A stretch of 64,000 bases of DNA from Muriicola sp041358175 (GTDB lineage Bacteria; Bacteroidota; Bacteroidia; Flavobacteriales; Flavobacteriaceae): NCBI RefSeq assembly GCF_041358175.1, contig NZ_JBGKBE010000008.1, positions 62,001 through 126,000 on the forward strand, given 5' to 3'. This document shows positions 52,238-61,160 of the stretch, piece by piece (the stretch's first letter is position 1; every line of letters starts with the position of its first letter). The position numbers and the translations under genes were made by a program. Below the pieces are notes generated by a model that saw only the letters and a program-made list of their open reading frames with translations, was not told the origin of the DNA and did not search any database.

Positions 52238-52798
52238 TCACTCTTGTTTTAGAAAGGCTTCAATTTTTTTCACTGCCAGATGGTATGAGGCTTTTAATCC
52301 TCCTACCGAGACATCTAATATTTCCGCGATCTCGCCGTATTTCATTTCTTCATAGTATTTCATATTAAAGACCAGTTTCTGCTTTTCAGGCAGGCTGGCA
52401 ATAGCTTGTTGTAATTTAAGTTGAATGGCGTCCCCTTCAAAATAAACATCCGCTTCAAGCGTACTGGCCTTTCTTTCTATTAATTCATCACTGCTTACTC
52501 CCAGTTTCTTCGACTTTGTCTTCAGGAAGGTGATTGCTTCATTGGTACCTATCCGGTACATCCATGAGTACAATTTACTGTCTCCCTTGAATTTTTCAAT
52601 ATTTCTGAAAACCTTAATAAAGGTATTCTGTAAGACATCATCTGCATCATCATGATCTAACACAATCCTCCTGATATGCCAGTACAATCGCTCTTTATAG
52701 GTGTTGATAAGCACCTCAAAAGCTTTTGCCTGGGTTTCCTTTTGCTTTAGTTCTTTTACTAAGGTTTCTTCAGCAATCAAAGTTAGTGTGTTATGCAC
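52238..52798 (-). CDS. ECF-type RNA polymerase sigma factor
   Basis: The 186-residue protein is a compact sigma-70 of the ECF class. Region 2 holds DDADDVLQNTFIKVFRNIEKF and SWMYRIGTNEAITFL (-10 recognition and core binding). After a linker, region 4 carries LPEKQKLVFNMKYYEEMKYGEIAEILDVS and the helix-turn-helix end VGGLKASYHLAVKKIEAF for -35 contact. It is the first gene of a three-gene unit with a membrane protein and a Spy-like protein, the usual arrangement for envelope-stress control in flavobacteria. Autoregulation is likely, but no promoter could be defined. Confidence 0.95.
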   Translation of the reverse strand: MHNTLTLIAEETLVKELKQKETQAKAFEVLINTYKERLYWHIRRIVLDHDDADDVLQNTFIKVFRNIEKFKGDSKLYSWMYRIGTNEAITFLKTKSKKLGVSSDELIERKASTLEADVYFEGDAIQLKLQQAIASLPEKQKLVFNMKYYEEMKYGEIAEILDVSVGGLKASYHLAVKKIEAFLKQE

Positions 52799-52897
52799 TT
52801 AAGACGGAATTTTACCGTAAAGGTTTAATCCGCAGGTATTTCCTCTATAAAATTACCTTTTTTTCAGACCAATGGAAGTAAATGCATCAGGATGATC

Positions 52898-54724
52898 TTA
52901 ATCAAAGGATTGCATGGCCACCAGTTTGAAGTAGACTCCTTTTTGTTTTAACAGCACATCATGGGTCCCTGTTTCCAGGATTTTTCCTTTTTCCATGACC
53001 ACAATGGAATCAGCCTTCTGGATGGTGGAAAGCCGGTGGGCAATGACTAGGGATGTCCTGTTTTGCATCAGTTTTTCAAGGGCTTCCTGTACCAGGCGTT
53101 CACTTTCTGTATCAAGGGCAGAGGTGGCTTCATCAAGGATCATTATGGGCGGATTCTTTAATACTGCCCTTGCGATCGAGAGCCTTTGTTTCTGTCCGCC
53201 ACTGAGTTTATTCCCACTGTCACCAATATTGGTGTCGTAACCTTTTGGGAGTTGGGTAATAAAATCATGTGCATTGGCAATTTTTGCAGCCTCAATGATC
53301 TCTTCATCAGAGGCATCTTCCTTTCCCAGTGAGATATTATTGCGGACCGAATCATTGAATAGTATGGATTCCTGTGTAACCAGTCCCATCAGACCCCTCA
53401 GAGAGCGTTTCGAAAGTTGCCTGATATCCGTGCCGTCAATGGTAATTTCCCCCTGGTCTACATCGTAGAAACGCGTTACTAGGTTGGCGACCGTACTTTT
53501 ACCACTGCCGGACTGGCCAACCAAAGCCACTGTTTTACCCTTAGGAAGGTCTAGGGTGAAATTCTCCAGGACCCAGTCATCTTCGTATTTAAAGGCGATG
53601 TTATTTAAGCTAAGGGAGCTGGTAAAATCATGTACTTGTACAGGGTTGTCCGACTCTTTGATCGGATTTTCAGTTTCGAGGATTTCAAGCACCCTTTCCG
53701 CTGCTGCATTTCCTTTTTTAACTCCGTAGGACGCCTTACTTATGGCCTTGGCAGGAGTTAAGATATTATAGGCCAGCCCCATATAGGCTATAAATGAAGC
53801 GGCATCTAGTGTTTTATCTATAAGCACCATCTTTCCTCCAAACCAAAGCAATACCCCTATGACTACTATACCCAGAAATTCTCCTGTAGGAGAGGCGAGA
53901 TTTTGTCGGTTAAGGAGTTTATTGGAAAAATGGAAGAAACGATCCGTAGAGCTACTAAATATCTTATAGAAATGTGATTCGGAATTAAAAGCTTTGATTA
54001 CCCTCAATCCACCGAGGGTTTCTTCAACAATAGACAAAAATTCCCCTTGTTCCTTCTGTACCCTGTCTGATTTCTTTTTAAGTGATTTACCGATCCGTGA
54101 AATTATCATTCCCGCCAGGGGTATAAAAATAAAGACAAAGAGTGTAAGTTTAAAACTAAGAAAGAACATAAACGCAATAGTGAACAGGATAGTTAGGGGT
54201 TCCCTTACGATAAGCTCCAAAATAGACAAAAAGGAATGCTGGATTTCCAGCACATCTGAGGTAATCCTGGCGATGACATCCCCTTTTTTCTTTTCAGAAT
54301 AAAATGAAATGGGTAACTCCACGATTTTTTGATACATACGGTTCCTTATGTCCTTTAAAACACCATTCCTTAAAAAGGTGATAAAGTACATAGCCAAATA
54401 ATTAAATACATTTTTAAGAAGAAATAGAATTAAAACTAAGCCAATTACTAAAACTAAGGCCTTCATCTCATCTTCTCCAGAATAGGCTGTAACGCGGTAA
54501 CTTATATACTCCTGAAAATAATCTTCTAGAGACCCAATACCTTGATAAACAGGTTTTTCAAATACCTTTTTATTTTGGTCAAAAAGCACCTTAAGCATTG
54601 GGATCAACGCCACGAAAGAAAGAGCACTGAAAAGGGCATAAAGGATATTAAAAAAGATATTTAAAAAAGCGTATTTCTTGTAGGGCGCTGCAAACCGCAG
54701 GATTTTTTTAAAGTAATTCATCAA
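52898..54724 (-). CDS. MsbA-like ABC exporter (fused membrane and ATPase domains)
   Basis: The 608-residue half-transporter has six membrane helices (about 15-330) and a C-terminal ATPase with Walker A GQSGSGKST, the Q-loop LVTQESILF, the signature LSGGQKQRLSIARA, Walker B IMILDEATSALD and the switch His in IAHRLSTIQ. It works as a homodimer in the inner membrane. Members export lipid A cores, lipids or drugs; the order of genes does not tell which. Its start overlaps the phosphoglucomutase stop (ATGA), and a glycosyltransferase gene lies beyond, so a role in envelope glycoconjugate or lipid export fits. Confidence 0.94.
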   Translation of the reverse strand: MMNYFKKILRFAAPYKKYAFLNIFFNILYALFSALSFVALIPMLKVLFDQNKKVFEKPVYQGIGSLEDYFQEYISYRVTAYSGEDEMKALVLVIGLVLILFLLKNVFNYLAMYFITFLRNGVLKDIRNRMYQKIVELPISFYSEKKKGDVIARITSDVLEIQHSFLSILELIVREPLTILFTIAFMFFLSFKLTLFVFIFIPLAGMIISRIGKSLKKKSDRVQKEQGEFLSIVEETLGGLRVIKAFNSESHFYKIFSSSTDRFFHFSNKLLNRQNLASPTGEFLGIVVIGVLLWFGGKMVLIDKTLDAASFIAYMGLAYNILTPAKAISKASYGVKKGNAAAERVLEILETENPIKESDNPVQVHDFTSSLSLNNIAFKYEDDWVLENFTLDLPKGKTVALVGQSGSGKSTVANLVTRFYDVDQGEITIDGTDIRQLSKRSLRGLMGLVTQESILFNDSVRNNISLGKEDASDEEIIEAAKIANAHDFITQLPKGYDTNIGDSGNKLSGGQKQRLSIARAVLKNPPIMILDEATSALDTESERLVQEALEKLMQNRTSLVIAHRLSTIQKADSIVVMEKGKILETGTHDVLLKQKGVYFKLVAMQSFD

Positions 54725-56430
54725 TCCAGTTTCAGTTCGCTGACAATGCTATTTAACTTTGCGTCCAGGGCATCATTTACTTCCTTAAAATTCTTTACCT
54801 CGTCCAGGGGAGCGTTTACACTGAAGTAGAATTTGATCTTTGGCTCAGTACCACTGGGTCTGGCCGCCATTCGTGTTCCATCTTCTGTGGTATAGATCAG
54901 GACATTGGATTTTGGCAGGTCAATATCAGATACTTTCCCTGTTCTGATGTCTGTTGAGGTAGAGCTATTGTAGTCGTCAACGGTGATTACCTTTGATCCG
55001 TCAATGGATTTCACCGGATTTTCCTTGTAGTCCTGCATCATTTTTTTAATCTCTTCAGCCCCGGAAATTCCTTTTTTTGTCAGGGAAATCAATTTTTCCT
55101 TATAGAAGCCGTAGTCTGCGTAACATTGGATTAATTCCTTGTAAAATGAACTTCCATTCGCTTTGGCCGTTGCACCGATCTCACAAGCGAGCAGGGTGGA
55201 AGTGACGGCGTCCTTATCACGGACAAAATCCCCAACCATAAATCCAAAACTCTCTTCCCCTCCTCCCACGAAATGTTGATCCGGATGGTCCACGATCATC
55301 TTTGCTATCCATTTAAAGCCTGTAAGGGAGGTCTTGCATTCCACACCATAGGCGGAAGCCAGACTTTGCATCATGGGGGTTGAAACGATGGTGGAGGCAA
55401 TAAATTCATTGCCTTTAAAGCCTTTTTCCTTTTGTTGATCGAGCAGGAATTTTGTCATTAGGACCATGGTCTGGTTCCCGTTTAAAAGTTCCATTTTGCC
55501 TTCGGGATTTCGCACTGCAATTCCCAGCCTGTCGCTATCGGGATCAGTCCCCACTACCATGTCTGCTCCAATTTCCTCTGCCTTTTTCATGGCCAGTGTC
55601 AACGCCTCAGGTTCCTCCGGATTAGGGGAAACAACAGTAGGAAAATCCCCGTCTGGTTCTGCTTGTTCTTCGATGATAGTAACCTTGTTATACCCGGCTC
55701 TTTTGAGCACCTCCGGGATGGCGGTAATCGAGGTTCCGTGCAGAGAAGTGAAAACTATGGAATAATCGGTTTTTCCGGGGGCGTTGAAATCCCCATTTTG
55801 AACAGATGCATTAATGAATGCTTCATCTACCTGATGATCAATAAGCTCTATGAAACTGTCATTGGCTTTAAAGCGCACATCCTCTACTGATAGTTTATTG
55901 ATTTCGGCTATGATTTCACCGTCCTGAGGAGGAACGATCTGCCCACCGTCTGTCCAGTACACTTTGTAACCGTTATATTCAGGGGGATTATGGGAAGCGG
56001 TGAGAACTACACCGGCCTGACAACCCAGATATCTTACAGCAAAGGAAAGTTCGGGGGTAGTCCTGAGTTCAGAAAAGAGATATACTTTAATGTTATTGGC
56101 TGAGAATACTTCGGCCACCGTTCTGGCCAGGGTATCACTGTTGTGCCGGCAATCATAGGCAATTACTACTTTCAGTTCGGTATCGGGATATACTTTATGG
56201 AGGTAGTTACTCAGTCCCTGCGTACTCTTACCAAGGGTATATTTATTGATTCTGTTTGTTCCCACTCCCATGATCCCGCGCATTCCCCCTGTGCCGAATT
56301 CCATATTCTTGTAAAAACGATCTTTGAGTTCCTCCGGATCATTTTCTATAAGATGCTGAATCTCTTTTTTAACGGCCGGATCAAAAAAGTCGGTTAGCCA
56401 GCTTTTGGCGGTTGTAAGTATGTCATTCAT
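54721..56430 (-). CDS. Phosphoglucomutase/phosphomannomutase family enzyme
   Basis: The 569-residue enzyme interconverts sugar 1- and 6-phosphates through a phosphoserine. The motifs are present in order: the active serine in LTASHNPPEYNGYKVYW, the metal-binding loop GTDPDSDRLGIAV, the sugar-binding GGGEESFGFMVGDFVRDKDAV, and the phosphate-binding RPSGTEPKIKFYF. Its length is that of the large phosphoglucomutase/PGM2-like group of Bacteroidota. It would supply glucose-1-phosphate for sugar nucleotide synthesis. It is translationally coupled with the ABC exporter and follows the GT2 gene by 27 bases. Confidence 0.95.
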   Translation of the reverse strand: MNDILTTAKSWLTDFFDPAVKKEIQHLIENDPEELKDRFYKNMEFGTGGMRGIMGVGTNRINKYTLGKSTQGLSNYLHKVYPDTELKVVIAYDCRHNSDTLARTVAEVFSANNIKVYLFSELRTTPELSFAVRYLGCQAGVVLTASHNPPEYNGYKVYWTDGGQIVPPQDGEIIAEINKLSVEDVRFKANDSFIELIDHQVDEAFINASVQNGDFNAPGKTDYSIVFTSLHGTSITAIPEVLKRAGYNKVTIIEEQAEPDGDFPTVVSPNPEEPEALTLAMKKAEEIGADMVVGTDPDSDRLGIAVRNPEGKMELLNGNQTMVLMTKFLLDQQKEKGFKGNEFIASTIVSTPMMQSLASAYGVECKTSLTGFKWIAKMIVDHPDQHFVGGGEESFGFMVGDFVRDKDAVTSTLLACEIGATAKANGSSFYKELIQCYADYGFYKEKLISLTKKGISGAEEIKKMMQDYKENPVKSIDGSKVITVDDYNSSTSTDIRTGKVSDIDLPKSNVLIYTTEDGTRMAARPSGTEPKIKFYFSVNAPLDEVKNFKEVNDALDAKLNSIVSELKLD

Positions 56431-56457
56431 GAAATATACGTTGGTATAAAGATAAAA

Positions 56458-57432
56458 TTACGAAGAATATTCCTTTACCCTATGAGTGAGGTTAATTTCA
56501 TGGGAAATTTTATACCTGGGCTCACTTTTTCTCGATCTAACCATGATTTCTCCTAAAAAGCCGGCCAGAAAGAACTGGGTTCCTATGATCATAGCGGTAA
56601 GGGCAATATAGAACTGGGGACGCTGACTCAACAGACGCCCCGTCGGGTTAATAAATAACTTATCAATGCCGAGATAGAGGGCGAACCCCGAGCCGATGAC
56701 AAACATTAGTACGCCCAGAGCTCCAAATAGATGCATGGGTCTCTTGCCAAATTTGGAGACAAACCAGATGGTAATCAGGTCGAGGAATCCGTTGATAAAT
56801 CGATCAGCACCAAATTTGGTCTTGCCAAATTTCCTGGCCTGGTGCTGCACTACTTTTTCACCTATTTTGGAAAAGCCGGCGTTTTTTACTAGTACAGGAA
56901 TATACCGGTGCATCTCTCCTGATACTTCTATATTTTTTATCACTTCTTTTCTGAAGGCCTTTAGTCCGCAATTAAAATCGTGAAGTTTTACCCCGGAGGT
57001 TTTTCGCGCTGCCCAGTTAAAGAGTTTTGAAGGGATGTTTTTTGTGAGGGCGTGGTCATAGCGCTTCTTTTTCCAGCCGGAGATTAAATCGTAGTTCTCA
57101 TCTTCAATCATCCTGATCAAATCAGGAATTTCTTCCGGATTATCCTGCAAATCGGCATCCATGGTGACGACGATATCGCCTGAGGCTTCCCTGAAACCCG
57201 CATGAAGGGCCTGTGATTTTCCGAAATTTTTCAGAAATCGTATTCCTTTTACATTTTCATTGCGGGATGCCAGTTCGGTAATCACCTCCCAGGAGTTATC
57301 CGTACTGCCGTCATCAATAAACAGGATTTCGTATAAATAATGATTGGATTGCATCACAGACACAATCCAATCATGAAGTTCTTTTAAGGATTCTTCTTCG
57401 TTAAGTAAAGGAATGACAATAGATAAGCTCAT
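56458..57432 (-). CDS. GT2 family glycosyltransferase (polyprenyl-phosphate type)
   Basis: The 324-residue protein has a GT-A catalytic domain (VIPLLNEEESLKEL at the start, FIDDGSTDNSW, the DxD motif in VTMDADLQDNPEEIP, and a RKFGKTKFGADRFINGF loop) and two C-terminal membrane helices (LFGALGVLMFVIGSGFALYL and FYIALTAMIIGTQFFLAGFLGE). This layout is that of enzymes that load a sugar onto polyprenyl phosphate for envelope polysaccharide or lipid modification (ArnC/GtrB-like). It is the first gene of a unit with the mutase and ABC exporter. The sugar is unknown. Confidence 0.93.
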   Translation of the reverse strand: MSLSIVIPLLNEEESLKELHDWIVSVMQSNHYLYEILFIDDGSTDNSWEVITELASRNENVKGIRFLKNFGKSQALHAGFREASGDIVVTMDADLQDNPEEIPDLIRMIEDENYDLISGWKKKRYDHALTKNIPSKLFNWAARKTSGVKLHDFNCGLKAFRKEVIKNIEVSGEMHRYIPVLVKNAGFSKIGEKVVQHQARKFGKTKFGADRFINGFLDLITIWFVSKFGKRPMHLFGALGVLMFVIGSGFALYLGIDKLFINPTGRLLSQRPQFYIALTAMIIGTQFFLAGFLGEIMVRSRKSEPRYKISHEINLTHRVKEYSS

Positions 57433-57478
57433 GGAGAATCGTTGCTTCTTCCTTTCAAAAGTACAATAATCCTTTCAA

Positions 57479-57994
57479 TTACTGCGGCCTTGCTTTTTTC
57501 AGAATCAGTCCACCAATCAGTCCGATTATAAGTCCCATAATTACATTGAAGATCAGGATAAAGGGATAGGAAATCCAGAAGTAATTAAGAGTACCCTCGT
57601 ATTGTTGCTCAATTTGGGCAGCAGATAAAGTTCCTTCGGCTTCCATTGCGGCTTTTTGGTTCTCTGCGATGGTGGTGATGAAATTGGTGTCGAGTACATT
57701 GACCATGAATAGCATATAAACAATCCAGATCAGACCAGAAACAAGGGCTATCATAATAGCTAGTTTGATGGCCTGCCCAAGGCTTAAATAACCTTCATTG
57801 GCCTTGCGGAAATTAAAAATTGCCAGCATGATTATAGCGACGGCGATTACTATACTAATAATGGTATTACTGGTATCCTGAGAAGTGTGGGCGTCCATGG
57901 AATAGAGCATAAGGCCGAAAACTACACTGATTGCACCCAGAATTAATCCGTAAGTAAGGGAGAACTTCCCGATTGTTGGTTGATTTTGTTCCAT
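57479..57994 (-). CDS. DUF4199 membrane protein
   Basis: The 171-residue protein has four transmembrane helices (SLTYGLILGAISVVFGLML, SNTIISIVIAVAIIMLAIF, LAIMIALVSGLIWIVYMLF, SYPFILIFNVIMGLIIGLI), a characteristic glycine-rich end GLIIGLIGGLILKKARPQ, and the FRKANEGYLSLGQAIK segment before helix three. This is the DUF4199 pattern, found widely in Bacteroidota and without a known function. It is upstream of the GT2 gene on the same strand, 46 bases away, an arrangement often seen in the phylum. Confidence 0.9.
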   Translation of the reverse strand: MEQNQPTIGKFSLTYGLILGAISVVFGLMLYSMDAHTSQDTSNTIISIVIAVAIIMLAIFNFRKANEGYLSLGQAIKLAIMIALVSGLIWIVYMLFMVNVLDTNFITTIAENQKAAMEAEGTLSAAQIEQQYEGTLNYFWISYPFILIFNVIMGLIIGLIGGLILKKARPQ

Positions 57995-58096
57995 TTTGTT
58001 GTTCAGTTTTACGTTAATTGTCTAGTTAGTGGTGATAACATGGAAAATGTTACAAAACCAAGATACAATTTTTAAGACGGAATTTTGAAATTCTTC

Positions 58097-58128
58097 TTGG
58101 GGAATGCTAAAAAAAATAATTACATTTG
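58097..58128 (+). promoter_or_regulatory. Predicted promoter of the L31 gene
   Basis: TTG at 58097-58099 and TACATTTG at 58121-58128 are separated by 21 bases, close to the Bacteroidota -33/-7 arrangement. The start codon is 29 bases after the -7 box. Confidence 0.65.
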
Positions 58129-58157
58129 CAGCCTGAAAAAAGAATACCCCTAAGACG

Positions 58158-58409
58158 ATGAGAAAAGGTATACATCCTGAAAATTACAGATTAGTTGCTT
58201 TTAAGGACATGTCTAATGACGATGTTTTTATCACAAAGTCAACCGCAGAGACGAAAGAGACCCTTGAAGTAGAAGGAGTGGAGTACCCACTTATTAAACT
58301 TGAAATCTCAAGGACATCACATCCATTTTATACCGGGAAGGCCAAATTGGTTGATACCGCAGGTAGGATCGATAAGTTCAAGAACAAATATCAGAAATTC
58401 AAGAAGTAA
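58158..58409 (+). CDS. rpmE2: Type B 50S ribosomal protein L31
   Basis: The 83-residue protein begins MRKGIHPENYRLVAFKDMS and has the type B features: an insert VFITKSTAETKETLEVEGV, the ISRTSHPFYTGK core, and a KFKNKYQKFKK end. It contains no cysteine, so it lacks the zinc site of type A L31 and works without zinc. It sits in the 50S subunit near the central protuberance. The gene has its own promoter and is followed by a strong terminator. Confidence 0.97.
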   Translation: MRKGIHPENYRLVAFKDMSNDDVFITKSTAETKETLEVEGVEYPLIKLEISRTSHPFYTGKAKLVDTAGRIDKFKNKYQKFKK

Positions 58410-58459
58410 GAAGATATATTCCCCCGGATATCTAAAATTTGGGGAGAACAACGCAAACC

Positions 58460-58495
58460 AACGCCTCCGATATGCATCGGGGGCGTTATTTTTTT
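58460..58495 (+). terminator. Intrinsic terminator of rpmE2
   Basis: AACGCCTCCGAT (58460-58471) and ATCGGGGGCGTT (58476-58487) form a 12-base stem with one G-T pair around an ATGC loop, followed by seven T. The tail merges with the -7 element of the next gene. Confidence 0.92.
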
Positions 58496-58502
58496 ACTTT
58501 TG
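58495..58502 (+). promoter_or_regulatory. -7 promoter element of the GlmU-like gene
   Basis: TACTTTTG matches TAnnTTTG and begins at the last T of the preceding terminator tract. It is 17 bases before the ATG at 58520, which supports that start over the in-frame ATG at 58439 inside the terminator region. Confidence 0.55.
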
Positions 58503-58519
58503 GGTTAAATTCATACTTC

Positions 58520-59695
58520 ATGAACTACATACTGTTCGACAGTGAGGTCAGGACTTCACTACTTCCCTTTACATTTACCCGGCCAGTTGGGGAGATCAGA
58601 GTAGGCATCCTCACCTTAAAGGAAAAGTGGGAAGACTATCTAAAGACTGAACTGTCCTATGAAACAGAATCCTATCTGGAGATTAAATACTCGCTCGTTC
58701 TCAGGGAGGACAATTTATTTATAGACCCCTCATTTTTACCCTCCCCTGAACTCTTAGCTGAAATTCAGGCGATAGCACCGGAGACGGCTCTTTTTAGCAA
58801 TTCAACCCTGGTGGCTTATCGCTCGGCTCAGCCAAAATCAGAAGAAATGGTAAGGGAACTGCAGAGAAAAGAAACAGGACTCGATCTTATCAGGATACAA
58901 AATACCTGGGATATTTTCTCCAAAAACGGAGTGGCCCTTCAGCTGGATTATAAACGAATAACAGAAGGGCGAAAAAGTGCACCTATTCCGGCTTCCAACA
59001 GGGTGATTTGCCCGGAAAACATTTTTCTGGAAGAGGGAGCCAAAGTGGAGTACAGTATTCTGAATGCTACCGAAGGCCCCATTTACCTTGGGAAGGACTC
59101 AGAAGTTATGGAAGGGAACATGATCCGGGGTGGATTTGCCCTATGTGAACGGGCAGTGGTAAAAATGGGAGCTAAAATCTATGGTCCAACTACCATAGGA
59201 CCCTACGGGAAAGTTTGCGGAGAAATCAACAACTCAGTGATCTTTGGATATTCAAGTAAGGGTCATGACGGCTACCTGGGCAACTCGGTCCTGGGAGAAT
59301 GGTGTAATATTGGGGCAGATTCAAATAATTCGAATCTTAAAAATAACTACGCCAAGGTTCGCCTCTGGAATTACGCCACCGAAAGTTTCGATCAGACAGG
59401 GCTGCAATTCTGTGGACTGATGATGGGGGATCACAGTAAGACGGCGATCAATACCATGTTTAATACCGGTACGGTGATTGGAGTAAACTGCAATATCTAT
59501 GTCCCCGGATTCCCTCGTAATTTTATTCCCAGTTTCAGCTGGGGTGGGGCCAGTGGATTTTCAACCTACCATACCAGAAAAGCCTTTGAGGCAGCCGAAG
59601 TAATGATGGCGAGAAGGGGAAAGACCTTCGATGAAAAAGAAGCAGCCATCCTGGAGCACGTTTTTGAAATCACCAAAAAGTGGCGAAAGTACTAG
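58520..59695 (+). CDS. GlmU-like putative sugar nucleotidyltransferase
   Basis: The ATG at 58520 gives a 391-residue protein starting MNYILFDSEVRTSLLPFTFTRPVGEIRVG, split here by a helix, the opening of the GlmU-related NTP-transferase-like family of Bacteroidota. The N-terminal half (about 1-185) keeps the family TFTRP motif but lacks the canonical GxGTRM nucleotide loop of GlmU. The C-terminal half is a left-handed beta-helix with hexapeptide turns (YLGKDSEVMEGNMIRG, AVVKMGAKIYGPTTIGPYGKV, GAKVEYSILNATEGPIY). A sugar-nucleotide or acetyl-transfer role is likely but the exact reaction is unproven. Confidence 0.85.
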   Translation: MNYILFDSEVRTSLLPFTFTRPVGEIRVGILTLKEKWEDYLKTELSYETESYLEIKYSLVLREDNLFIDPSFLPSPELLAEIQAIAPETALFSNSTLVAYRSAQPKSEEMVRELQRKETGLDLIRIQNTWDIFSKNGVALQLDYKRITEGRKSAPIPASNRVICPENIFLEEGAKVEYSILNATEGPIYLGKDSEVMEGNMIRGGFALCERAVVKMGAKIYGPTTIGPYGKVCGEINNSVIFGYSSKGHDGYLGNSVLGEWCNIGADSNNSNLKNNYAKVRLWNYATESFDQTGLQFCGLMMGDHSKTAINTMFNTGTVIGVNCNIYVPGFPRNFIPSFSWGGASGFSTYHTRKAFEAAEVMMARRGKTFDEKEAAILEHVFEITKKWRKY

Positions 59696-59746
59696 GCATT
59701 CACATCAAGAGAAACAGCTGTATTTTTAAGACCCGTAACAAAATAG

Positions 59747-59754
59747 TATCTTTG
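59747..59754 (+). promoter_or_regulatory. -7 promoter element of mtaB
   Basis: TATCTTTG is an exact TAnnTTTG match. Transcription would begin near 59761, practically at the first in-frame ATG (59762), so the second ATG at 59780 is the more plausible start. Confidence 0.6.
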
Positions 59755-59779
59755 CGCCCCGATGATCAGGAACGAATTC

Positions 59780-61108
59780 ATGAAAAAGAAAGTTGCTTTT
59801 TACACCCTGGGATGTAAACTGAATTATTCCGAAACTTCCACTATTGCGAGGAGTTTCACTAATTCGGGCTATGAAAGTGTCGACTTTGAACAATGGGCCG
59901 ATATCTACGTGATCAATACCTGTTCTGTTACGGAAAATGCAGATAAGCGTTTTAAGACCATTGTAAAAAAAGCGCAGAAATCGAATCCGGAAGCCTTCCT
60001 GATTGCCATTGGTTGTTATGCACAACTTAAACCTGAAGAACTGGCTGCCGTAGATGGGGTGGATCTTGTCCTCGGTGCTACGGAGAAATTCAAGATCACA
60101 GACTACCTCAATGACCTGAGTAAAAATGACCATGGGGAAGTGCATTCCTGTGAGATACAGGAAGCAGATTTTTATGTGGGAAGTTATTCGCTTGGAGACA
60201 GGACAAGGGCTTTTCTCAAGGTACAGGACGGGTGCGATTACAAATGTACTTACTGTACCATTCCTTTGGCCAGGGGGATATCGCGAAGCGATACCTTAAG
60301 TAACGTACTTGATAATGCGAAGGAGATTTCCGCTCAGGGGATAAAAGAAATCGTTCTTACGGGTGTTAATATCGGGGATTATGGCAAAGGAGAGTTCGGG
60401 AATAAAAGGCATGAACATACCTTCCTGGAACTGGTTCAGGCTTTGGATAAGGTTGAAGGTGTTGAACGGCTGCGTATTTCGTCTATTGAACCGAATCTTT
60501 TAAAAGATGAGACCATCCGGTTCGTGTCAAAATCCAATTCCTTTGTACCTCATTTTCATATCCCATTACAGAGTGGAAGTAATGAAATTTTAAAAAGAAT
60601 GCGCCGCAGGTATATGCGGGAATTATATTGCGATCGTGTGGCATCTATTAAGAAATCTATGCCCCATGCCTGTATAGGAGTGGATGTGATCGTTGGATTT
60701 CCCGGTGAGACTGAAGAACAATTTTTAGAGACCTATAACTTCCTGAATGAGCTGGAGATTTCTTACCTCCACGTATTTACCTATTCAGAACGAGCAAATA
60801 CTGAAGCTGCTCAAATGCAAGATCCTGTTCCACTTAAGATAAGACAAAAAAGAAGCAAGATGCTCAGGGGCTTATCGGTTAAAAAACGCAGGGCCTTTTA
60901 TGAGAGTCAGCTCGGGACTATCAGAACGGTACTATTCGAAAGGGAAAATAAAGAAGGTTATATCCACGGCTTTACCGAGAATTATGTAAAAGTAAGAATG
61001 CCCTGGGATCCCAGACTATGCAATACCCTGCATGAAGTGGAGCTTAAAGAAATTGATGAAGAAGGATTGGTGCGATTCGATTTTGTACCCGAAGAAATCA
61101 GGGTATAA
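59780..61108 (+). CDS. mtaB: tRNA-t6A37 methylthiotransferase MtaB
   Basis: The 442-residue radical-SAM enzyme converts t6A37 to ms2t6A37 in tRNA. The N-terminal methylthiotransferase domain has its three cluster-binding cysteines in YTLGCKLNYSE, VINTCSVTENAD and IGCYAQLKPEE. The radical SAM domain has the CxxxCxxC motif in DGCDYKCTYCTIPLARG, and a TRAM-like C-terminus follows (VLFERENKEGYIHGFTENY). The ATG at 59780 is chosen from promoter position; one at 59762 would add six residues. The gene is monocistronic. The modification supports accurate decoding of ANN codons. Confidence 0.96.
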   Translation: MKKKVAFYTLGCKLNYSETSTIARSFTNSGYESVDFEQWADIYVINTCSVTENADKRFKTIVKKAQKSNPEAFLIAIGCYAQLKPEELAAVDGVDLVLGATEKFKITDYLNDLSKNDHGEVHSCEIQEADFYVGSYSLGDRTRAFLKVQDGCDYKCTYCTIPLARGISRSDTLSNVLDNAKEISAQGIKEIVLTGVNIGDYGKGEFGNKRHEHTFLELVQALDKVEGVERLRISSIEPNLLKDETIRFVSKSNSFVPHFHIPLQSGSNEILKRMRRRYMRELYCDRVASIKKSMPHACIGVDVIVGFPGETEEQFLETYNFLNELEISYLHVFTYSERANTEAAQMQDPVPLKIRQKRSKMLRGLSVKKRRAFYESQLGTIRTVLFERENKEGYIHGFTENYVKVRMPWDPRLCNTLHEVELKEIDEEGLVRFDFVPEEIRV

Positions 61109-61131
61109 AAAAACCTCTCGGCTGAGAGGTT
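61106..61131 (-). terminator. Terminator between mtaB and the small GNAT gene
   Basis: AACCTCTC and GAGAGGTT form an 8-base stem with a 4-base loop (61112-61131). On the minus strand it ends in a run of T (61113-61106), so it mainly serves the minus-strand GNAT gene ending at 61152. It also lies 3 bases past the mtaB stop, where it may help ending that transcript as well. Confidence 0.8.
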
Positions 61132-61140
61132 ATATAAATT

Positions 61141-61160
61141 CAGATTCAGATTCAGATTCG
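61141..61160. repeat. Short hexanucleotide tandem repeat at a stop codon
   Basis: Three copies of CAGATT and a degenerate fourth overlap the stop codon of the GNAT gene (61152-61154). Because the minus-strand repeats read ATC TGA, extra stops follow in the same frame and copy-number change would have no effect on the protein. Confidence 0.7.

Noticed and set aside
59726..60145. Minus-strand frame over the start of mtaB
   Set aside because: It overlaps the clear mtaB N-terminal cysteine motifs and has no recognisable product.
61141..61160. Hexanucleotide repeats as a phase-variation tract
   Set aside because: The repeat unit is six bases and overlaps a stop codon with further in-frame stops, so length change would not switch the gene.
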